Shown here one piece after another: positions 39,691-45,226 of a stretch of DNA of 45,226 bases (position 1 is its first letter; every line of letters begins with the position of its first letter). The notes beneath the pieces are model-generated. The model was not told the origin of the DNA and searched no databases. It was given only the letters and a program-made list of their open reading frames with translations. Location of the stretch: the NCBI GenBank assembly GCA_964436305.1, contig CAYTCI010000026.1, positions 1-45,226 of the forward strand. Direction: 5' to 3'. Source of the stretch: JAKPUX01 sp964436305 (GTDB lineage: Bacteria; Zhuqueibacterota; Zhuqueibacteria; Residuimicrobiales; Residuimicrobiaceae). Made by a program: the position numbers and the translations under genes.

Positions 39691-42600
39691 ATGGCGTCAC
39701 GCAGCATCCGGCTCGGCATTCTCACCCTTTGCACCCTGATCGGCATCACGGCGGCGGCCGCCCAGTCGGTCTCCAAGGTTCTCGAAATCGACGATCCCCT
39801 GGCCGGTGCGACCCGGGGAGCCCAGCACGGCGGCAAGCTCACCGCGACGGGCTGGACCACCCAGACTGCCTTTGATAATATCGAGTACAAGATCCCGACC
39901 TGCGCCGCCGGCGAGATCCAGTTCAAGGTCAAGGGCATCTACGCCTCCAATGAGGTCTTTCCGAATGTCGGCTATGACCGGGATGGCAAGGTCGTTGCCG
40001 GCTCGGACAACGTCCATTATACCCTGTTTGGCATGTACGACCGCGACGATGACAACAGCTGGTACGGAACCGTGCAGTGGCATAATCCCTATAAAACGGT
40101 CATGCACCTCTACGGCTATACCGCCGGTGATCTCTTCAAATGGAAACGGATGAAACTGCGCCTCAATGTCGCTGCCTTTAATGGCGGCTATGAGGACGAT
40201 CCGCATGCCTTCGAGGATCCGCCGGCCGGTCCCTTTGAATGGGAGAAAGAGCATGCCTATCAGCATCGCCTGGTCTGGGGCAACGGTCATATGACCTGGT
40301 ACCTCGACGGCGTCCAGATCAAGGATTGGGACTACTCCAGTTTTGGCGTTGAGTACGCCCCGCCGGATCATATCCTTCGTCTCGGCTCCGGACTCAACAG
40401 CCGCAGCGGCGGGTACGCCTCACCGAACGGGCTGACCTACACCGATTTCAGGTTTTATCGCTACAAGGACGAGACCCCACCGCAGGTAAAGGGGATCGAG
40501 CCCACCGCTGGCAGCGGCGCCGTCGCGCCGGATGCGGACATCCTGGTCTATTTCAGCGAACCGATGGCTGAGAGCATGACGCAGGCCGCGTTCAGCATCA
40601 CCCCGGCAGTCGCCGGCTCGTTCCGCTGGATCGGTTCGGCGCTGGCCTGGGAGCACAGCGCCCTGCTGCAGGCCAATACGACCTATACGGTCCGCGTGGC
40701 CGCCACCGCCACCGACAAGGCCGGCCTGGCGCTGACTGCACCCTTCAGCGCCACCTTCACGACCCGCGGCGAGCAGCTGACCGAGGTCGGGCGTTACGAA
40801 CCCTTCGAGGTGACGATCAAGGCCCCCGGCATCGGCGGCAGCCGGCCTTACCGCGATGTCAGCCTCAAGGGCGTGTTCAAGGGCCCGACCCGGACCATCG
40901 AAATCGAAGGATTCTGGGACGGCGACGACCTCTGGAAGGTGCGCATGGCCCCGACCGAAACCGGCGCCTGGAGCTACCAGATCAGCGGCTCCTCGTCCGC
41001 CCTCAACCGCAGCGGCACCTTCACCTGTGTCGCCTCCAGCTCGCATGGTTTCGTCCGCCCCAATCCGGCGCGGCCCTATTCCTTTATGTATGACGACGGC
41101 ACCGCCTGGCTCTGGAGGGGCGATACCAGCTGGCGCGGCTTCACCTCGCTGCTGCCCTATGACGGCCGCTGGAAAGAGATCATCGACCTCCGCAGCAGTC
41201 AGGGCTACACCGCCATGCAGTCGATCGTCAACAGCTATATCAACGGCCTCGGCTTCTGGAAGAACGAAGGCGGAACCTGCTTCGCTGAGGATGGCGAGGC
41301 CAAGGATTACGACCAGCTCAATCCCGGCTATTTCCACTGGATCGACAAACGCATCGATTATGCCTTGAGCAAGGGGATCGTCCCGGTCATCCTCTTCTCC
41401 TGGGCGCAGGAGTATGTCAACTTTTCATCAGACCAGTGGGAGAAGTACTTGCGCTATCTGATCGCGCGCTTCTCGTCCAAAAATGTTATCTGGGTGCTCT
41501 GCGGCGAGTATAACGAGATCCCCACCGATTACAGCCGTCCCACCAGCGAGTTCGCCGACTGGGGCACCCTGGTGAAAAAGTACGATCCCTATGACCATCC
41601 CATCACCCTCCATCCGACCGGCCGCACCAGCAGTGCCGAGTTCGGCTCGAGCAGCTGGATGGATGTGGTCATGCAGCAGACCCCCTATCATGCGCGCGAC
41701 ATCCAGCGCGACCGGGTCTATAGCAAACCGGTGGTCAATGCCGAGCTCGGCTACATGTATCCCGATCAGGATAATGCCGCCAGCCGCTATGGCCTCTGGG
41801 AGATCGTCACCACCGGCGGATATTATACCAATGGTTTTTTCACGACCTATGCCCCGGACAAGGGGGGCTATGATCCGGCGGCACTGCCCGAGGAGCAGCG
41901 CTGGGTCGAGTTTCTCAACAAGCTGATGGATCGCCTGCCCATCGCCGAGATGGCGCCCCATCCCGAGTGGACCAGCGCCGGGCAGCTGCTCGCCAAGCCC
42001 GGAGCGGAGTACCTGGCCTATAACCGCAGCGGCGGCGCGGTGACGATCGACCTTTCGGCCGTCAGCGGCTCCCTGCCGGTCGAGTGGCTCGACCCCCGCG
42101 CCGGTGTCAGCCAATCAGCGGGCAGCGTGACCGGCGGCGGGAAGCAGACCCTGACCCCGCCCTTCAGCGGCGACTGGGCGCTCCACATCGGCGCGGGGCT
42201 GCGCGCGGATGACCTCCCCCCCAATCCTCCGGGTGGGCTCCAGGGCAGTAACCGGACGATGCACAGCATCACCCTGACCTGGACCGCCCCGGCAGCCGCC
42301 TCTGACGGCGACGGCGCCAGCGGTTACGCGATCTCGCGCGACGGCGTGCAGCTGACCACGGTGACCGCGGCGACCTTCACCGATCAGGGGCTGGAGGAAT
42401 CCTCTTCGTACCGCTACGCGGTCTGCAGCCTGGACGACGCCGGCAACAAGAGCAGCGCCGTCGAGCTGACGATCTCCACCACCGGTGATACCCAGGCGCC
42501 GAAGGTGACGGCCGTGACCCTTGTCTCCGCGACCCAGCTGACACTCGTCTTTGATGAAAAGGTCGAGAGCGCCTCGGCGCAGTCGCTCGCCAATTATGCC

Positions 42601-43248
42601 ATCACCCCGGCGGTGGCCGTCACCGCCGCGCTCCTCGCCAGCGATGGCACCCAGGTCACCCTGACCACCGCAGCACACATCGCCGGCCAGAGCTATACCG
42701 TCACGGTTGCCGGCGTCAAGGACCAGGCCAGGGTGGCGAACACCATGGCCAGCCAGAGTCTGGGCTACAAGTTCGAGGCGACCCTGCAGATCAGCGAGCT
42801 CAGCCCGGCGACCTATCGTGTGGCTCAGCTGGCGGTCAACGCCACCTACTACACCGACCGCGACCTCAAGCTGGTCTCGATCCCTGCCCTTTGCCAGGGT
42901 TTTTCCTGGATCATGACCGAGAACGACGACAAGGAACGCAGCGATGCCCACTGGCTCTCCTTTCGCACCAATCTGGCGGCGACGGTAATGGTCGCTTATG
43001 ATAACGGCGCCAGCACGCGCCCGGCCTGGCTGGACGGGTGGAGTGACACCGGGGCCGAGATCGCCACCACCGACGACTCGCCCCTGCATCTCTACAGCCG
43101 CACGTTTGCCGCCGGGGAGGTGGTCCTCGGCGGCAACGAAGGGACCAGCAAGACCTCGATGTATCTGGTCCTGGTGAAAAAGAACGAGGGCAGTGTCATC
43201 GATGCGACACCGCCCTCGGTTCCGATCGGATTCGATTTTGCCGAGTAG
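39691..43248 (+). CDS. Secreted multidomain glycoside hydrolase, GH140 (apiosidase)-like
   Basis: The 1185-residue protein has a signal peptide (1-24, ending ITAAAA) and a LamG-like head (about 26-255, with MTWYLDGVQIKDWD). An Ig-like Big_5 domain (about 263-357) and a DUF5060-like domain (about 360-447, FEGxW-like IEIEGFWDGDDLWKVRM) follow. The (beta/alpha)8 DUF4038/GH140-like domain (about 450-750) shows WLWRGDTSWRGF, VIWVLCGEYNE and VVNAELGYM; the last two carry candidate catalytic acids. Then come a small beta domain (750-833), FN3 (841-930), a second Ig-like domain and a C-terminal beta domain. There is no Por tail. ATG 39691 is chosen for GGGAGG and the signal peptide. It probably acts on apiose-containing or related glycans; substrate uncertain. 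Confidence 0.85.
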   Translation: MASRSIRLGILTLCTLIGITAAAAQSVSKVLEIDDPLAGATRGAQHGGKLTATGWTTQTAFDNIEYKIPTCAAGEIQFKVKGIYASNEVFPNVGYDRDGKVVAGSDNVHYTLFGMYDRDDDNSWYGTVQWHNPYKTVMHLYGYTAGDLFKWKRMKLRLNVAAFNGGYEDDPHAFEDPPAGPFEWEKEHAYQHRLVWGNGHMTWYLDGVQIKDWDYSSFGVEYAPPDHILRLGSGLNSRSGGYASPNGLTYTDFRFYRYKDETPPQVKGIEPTAGSGAVAPDADILVYFSEPMAESMTQAAFSITPAVAGSFRWIGSALAWEHSALLQANTTYTVRVAATATDKAGLALTAPFSATFTTRGEQLTEVGRYEPFEVTIKAPGIGGSRPYRDVSLKGVFKGPTRTIEIEGFWDGDDLWKVRMAPTETGAWSYQISGSSSALNRSGTFTCVASSSHGFVRPNPARPYSFMYDDGTAWLWRGDTSWRGFTSLLPYDGRWKEIIDLRSSQGYTAMQSIVNSYINGLGFWKNEGGTCFAEDGEAKDYDQLNPGYFHWIDKRIDYALSKGIVPVILFSWAQEYVNFSSDQWEKYLRYLIARFSSKNVIWVLCGEYNEIPTDYSRPTSEFADWGTLVKKYDPYDHPITLHPTGRTSSAEFGSSSWMDVVMQQTPYHARDIQRDRVYSKPVVNAELGYMYPDQDNAASRYGLWEIVTTGGYYTNGFFTTYAPDKGGYDPAALPEEQRWVEFLNKLMDRLPIAEMAPHPEWTSAGQLLAKPGAEYLAYNRSGGAVTIDLSAVSGSLPVEWLDPRAGVSQSAGSVTGGGKQTLTPPFSGDWALHIGAGLRADDLPPNPPGGLQGSNRTMHSITLTWTAPAAASDGDGASGYAISRDGVQLTTVTAATFTDQGLEESSSYRYAVCSLDDAGNKSSAVELTISTTGDTQAPKVTAVTLVSATQLTLVFDEKVESASAQSLANYAITPAVAVTAALLASDGTQVTLTTAAHIAGQSYTVTVAGVKDQARVANTMASQSLGYKFEATLQISELSPATYRVAQLAVNATYYTDRDLKLVSIPALCQGFSWIMTENDDKERSDAHWLSFRTNLAATVMVAYDNGASTRPAWLDGWSDTGAEIATTDDSPLHLYSRTFAAGEVVLGGNEGTSKTSMYLVLVKKNEGSVIDATPPSVPIGFDFAE

Positions 43249-43290
43249 CCCCGTGCGGGGGGCGGTTCGGCGGAACAGGCAGGCAGGGAT

Positions 43291-43509
43291 ATGGATTACA
43301 CCTATGAGCAATTAGACAAAAAGGGCGATGCGGAGCTCTTTGATCTTCAGCTCCAGTTTCCGCCCGATCATCGCAATTTCATCCTCGCGGGGCAGATCCT
43401 TGATGAACGCAGCCAGCGGGCGCTGCTCTCGGTCGAGCTCAAGTCGCTGGTCATCGCCATTGCGGCGCTGGTGGTCGCCTTTGCCACCTTTGCCCTCTCG
43501 GTGCTCTGA
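43291..43509 (+). CDS. Small single-pass membrane protein, unknown function
   Basis: The 72-residue product has a charged N-terminal half (MDYTYEQLDKKGDAELFDLQ) and a hydrophobic C-terminal helix (about 50-71, LVIAIAALVVAFATFALSVL). The ATG follows CAGGCAGGGAT, a weak ribosome site. I recognise no family. Codon use resembles its neighbours and the stop is well placed, so it is likely real. It may be in the transcript of the glycoside hydrolase, 42 bases upstream. Confidence 0.55.
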   Translation: MDYTYEQLDKKGDAELFDLQLQFPPDHRNFILAGQILDERSQRALLSVELKSLVIAIAALVVAFATFALSVL

Positions 43510-43592
43510 GCGGGGATTCCTCATGGCCGGGCCGGCTTCTCGCCGTGCCCGGCCGCACCCTTCATGCCGCCCCGCTACTCACGCGCCGGATC

Positions 43593-43680
43593 GACCGGCC
43601 TGGCGCCAGCCCCCACCCCTCGCGCTAACCCGGTTCCCGCCCCCACCCCTCGCGCCGACCCGACCGGCCTGGCGCCAGCC
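43593..43680 (+). repeat. G+C-rich nested tandem repeats
   Basis: Two 30-bp units (43602-43631 and 43632-43661) match at 25 of 30 positions and end CTCGCGCTAACCC and CTCGCGCCGACCC. The 19-bp string GACCGGCCTGGCGCCAGCC occurs at 43593 and 43662, flanking them. The CTCGCGCCGACCC core is shared with the 33-bp repeats at 28.7 kb. The reading frame across it is rich in Pro, Ala and Thr but has no ribosome site. Confidence 0.75.
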
Positions 43681-43707
43681 AGCCCTGGATCGCCCCCCGG
43701 TTTTTGC

Positions 43708-43736
43708 TTGCAATTCGATCCAGAATTATGTATGAT
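43708..43736 (+). promoter_or_regulatory. Sigma-70-type promoter for the DUF2200 gene
   Basis: TTGCAA (43708-43713), a 17-base spacer and TATGAT (43731-43736) match 4 of 6 and 5 of 6 positions. Transcription near 43743 gives a short leader with a small hairpin (GAGTGC, CT, GCACTC) and GGGAGGA ahead of ATG 43775. Confidence 0.6.
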
Positions 43737-43774
43737 GCAAAGAAAAGAGAGTGCCTGCACTCGGGAGGAAAGAG

Positions 43775-44125
43775 ATGCCCAGACAACAGGTTTTCGCGCT
43801 CAAATTTGCCAGCGTCTATCCCCTGTATATTGCCAAGGCGGAACGCAAAGAGCGGACGAAAGAAGAGGTGGATCAGATAATCTGCTGGCTGACGGGTTAC
43901 GACCAGGCCGGCTTGCAGCATCAAATCGAGCAGGAAAACGACCTGGCGACCTTTTTTGCCCAGGCCCCGGCCTATCATCCGAACAGTACGTTGGTCAAGG
44001 GGGTTGTCTGCGGCGTCCGGGTGGAGACCATCGAAGATCCCTTGATGCAAAAAATTCGCTGCCTGGACAAGCTGATCGACGAGCTTGCCCAGGGCAAAAA
44101 GATGGATAAGATTCTGCGGCAGTGA
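43775..44125 (+). CDS. DUF2200 family protein
   Basis: The 116-residue cytoplasmic protein matches DUF2200: FALKFASVYPLYIAKAERK at the start, RTKEEVDQIICWLTGYD in the middle and IEDPLMQKIRCLDKLIDELA near the end. The function of the family is not known. ATG 43775 follows GGGAGGAAAGAG; an in-frame ATG at 43751 lies upstream of that site and is not used. It has its own promoter and no operon partner. Confidence 0.86.
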   Translation: MPRQQVFALKFASVYPLYIAKAERKERTKEEVDQIICWLTGYDQAGLQHQIEQENDLATFFAQAPAYHPNSTLVKGVVCGVRVETIEDPLMQKIRCLDKLIDELAQGKKMDKILRQ

Positions 44126-44179
44126 CGCCGGCAGCGGTGAATCCGCCTGCAAGCTGGCCGCACCCGGATCGGCATTCTG

Positions 44180-45145
44180 TTAATTCAACAGGATCATCCG
44201 CCGCGTTGCCGTTTGTGGTCCGGCCTGCAGGCGGATCAGGTACATCCCGGTGGCGAGTCCGGAAGCATCAAAAACAACGGCGTGATCACCAGCGGCCATG
44301 GGTTGCTGCACCAGTGCGGCTACCACTCGTCCCTGCAGATCGAGCACCTGCAGGGTCACCGGGGCGAGATCATCGAGGGTAAAACGCAGGGTGGTCGCAG
44401 CATTGAAGGGATTGGGAAAATTCTGTTCCAGGCGGAAATCCGATGGCCGGACCTGGCTGGCCTTGGCCACTTTGGTGATAGTGATCGGCTGACTGAATGG
44501 AGAGGTACTCCCTTGTGCATCGGTGACCGTGGCGGTCACGTTGGGGCCGGTGATGGTGCCCTTCCAGGAAAAAGCCCCGTCCGGGCCGGCGAGGGTTGAG
44601 CCCTCAAAAACCAGGCCCTCATTGACCGGATCCGAAAAAATCTCCACCACGGCGTCAGGAAGAGCCGTACCCTTAATACCATCCGGGGTGAGGCTTGTGA
44701 CCGGAACCGCCAGATTGCTGTTGGCCCCGTCCACCAGATAAATACCCCTTCCGGCATTGTCGGAAATGGTATTACGCGTGATGGTATTGCCGAGGGCCTG
44801 GGCGCCGAGAACAAAGATTCCAGCGAATTGGTGATGCTGGATGAGATTGTCCGGTCCAATCCGATTCTTCGATCCGGCTTCGATATAAATGCCCACCCCC
44901 TGGTCGGTCAACGCCCGGCTCCCCGTGTAATCGGTGCCTATCCGGTTGCCGGTAATCCAGTTCCCACTGGACGAGGCGGTATAGATCGCAATCCCGTAGC
45001 GGACATTTCCCGAAACAAGATTCCCTTCTCCTGGCAGCGTCCCGCCGATGGTGTTTCCCTTGCCTCCCCAGATATCGATGCCGCAATCGCGATTGCCCAG
45101 CGCCCCCGAACCGGTGCGGTTGGAGCCGATATAATTGCCGACCAC
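44180..45145 (-). CDS. 3' part of a secreted beta-helix protein with Por sorting domain; 5' end disrupted or cut by the window edge
   Basis: The readable 321 residues begin inside a right-handed parallel beta-helix. Repeats include VVGNYIGSNRTGSGALGN, GNLVSGNVRYGIAI, GNWITGNRIGTDYTG, NLIQHHQFAGIFVLG and NTISDNAGRGIYLVDG. An Ig-like segment follows (about 150-228), then the type IX sorting domain: LEQNFPNPFNAATTLRFTLD, then SGLATGMYLIRLQAG and a RRMILLN end. There is no signal peptide. The frame stays open to 45175 and then meets TAG (45176-45178). A frame shifted by one base, joined at a run of seven T, continues without stops toward the window edge, so a frameshift or sequencing error is likely. 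The GTG at 45145 is not a true start. Confidence 0.75.
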   Translation of the reverse strand: MVGNYIGSNRTGSGALGNRDCGIDIWGGKGNTIGGTLPGEGNLVSGNVRYGIAIYTASSSGNWITGNRIGTDYTGSRALTDQGVGIYIEAGSKNRIGPDNLIQHHQFAGIFVLGAQALGNTITRNTISDNAGRGIYLVDGANSNLAVPVTSLTPDGIKGTALPDAVVEIFSDPVNEGLVFEGSTLAGPDGAFSWKGTITGPNVTATVTDAQGSTSPFSQPITITKVAKASQVRPSDFRLEQNFPNPFNAATTLRFTLDDLAPVTLQVLDLQGRVVAALVQQPMAAGDHAVVFDASGLATGMYLIRLQAGPQTATRRMILLN

Positions 45146-45226
45146 CCGGTTGCTGTCCGCCTGAAAAAAATGGTTCTAGTCAGTATCGTGTGGGTAATGC
45201 AAGTTTGCCCGCTACCAAATATATTA

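Noticed and set aside
43564..44109. Plus-strand open frame through the repeat and DUF2200 region
   Set aside because: It is the repeat read as Pro/Ala/Thr and then the wrong frame of the DUF2200 gene.

Overview
The window is G+C-rich bacterial chromosome, densely coded and without rRNA genes, phage, insertion sequences or CRISPR arrays. Two secreted proteins end in type IX secretion (Por) sorting domains. With an LpxH-type lipid A hydrolase, an Omp85 barrel and a Wza/Wzc-type export pair, this points to a double-membraned bacterium of the Fibrobacteres-Chlorobi-Bacteroidetes (FCB) superphylum. An uncultured lineage such as KSB1 would fit, but that is inference; no marker here fixes the phylum.

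Layout. (1) 1-2500, plus strand: an RsbW-like ATPase, a short Omp85-type barrel and rsmE. (2) 2500-8400, minus strand: a conserved housekeeping operon read in the order ispE, tRNA-Gln, prs, rplY, pth, rpsF, ssb, rpsR, rplI and a DUF3307 membrane protein. It has a TTGACA promoter in the divergent gap. (3) 8550-13720, plus strand: an lpxH-like gene followed by the rod-shape set mreC, mreD, mrdA, rodA; then lgt and a CpoB-like TPR lipoprotein with its own promoter and a strong terminator. (4) 15655-17148: glgA. (5) 17450-35170, plus strand: an exopolysaccharide locus. It opens with a sigma-54-type promoter and a STAS protein carrying a winged-helix-like tail. Then come an outer-membrane export protein, a Wzc-type co-polymerase/tyrosine kinase, a UDP-glucuronate-epimerase-like enzyme, a polyprenyl-phosphate glycosylphosphotransferase, a GT4 glycosyltransferase, asparagine synthase, a GlpD-like flavoprotein, a methyltransferase, a second SDR epimerase, a pyruvyltransferase-family protein, a fused LPG-synthase-TM/left-handed-beta-helix acyltransferase, and a secreted M24 peptidase. 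(6) 35250-45226: a secreted or surface zone. It holds a 1377-residue Ig-repeat protein with a Por tail, a divergent GH140-like secreted glycoside hydrolase behind a second sigma-54-type promoter, a small membrane protein, a DUF2200 protein and the 3' part of a beta-helix protein with a Por tail.

How the genes fit together (inference): region 5 could build, modify and export an acidic polysaccharide. UDP-uronate supply, possible amidation by the AsnB-like enzyme, methylation, pyruvylation and acylation are all represented. No Wzx flippase or Wzy polymerase is recognisable; the only multi-spanning transporter-like domain is the one in the fused protein. The two sigma-54-type elements share the spacing and the ACTTTGCAT half. 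They lie before the STAS regulator and before the secreted glycoside hydrolase, which suggests that polymer production and surface carbohydrate processing may be controlled together.

Most of the long opposite-strand reading frames are high-GC shadows and are left out.
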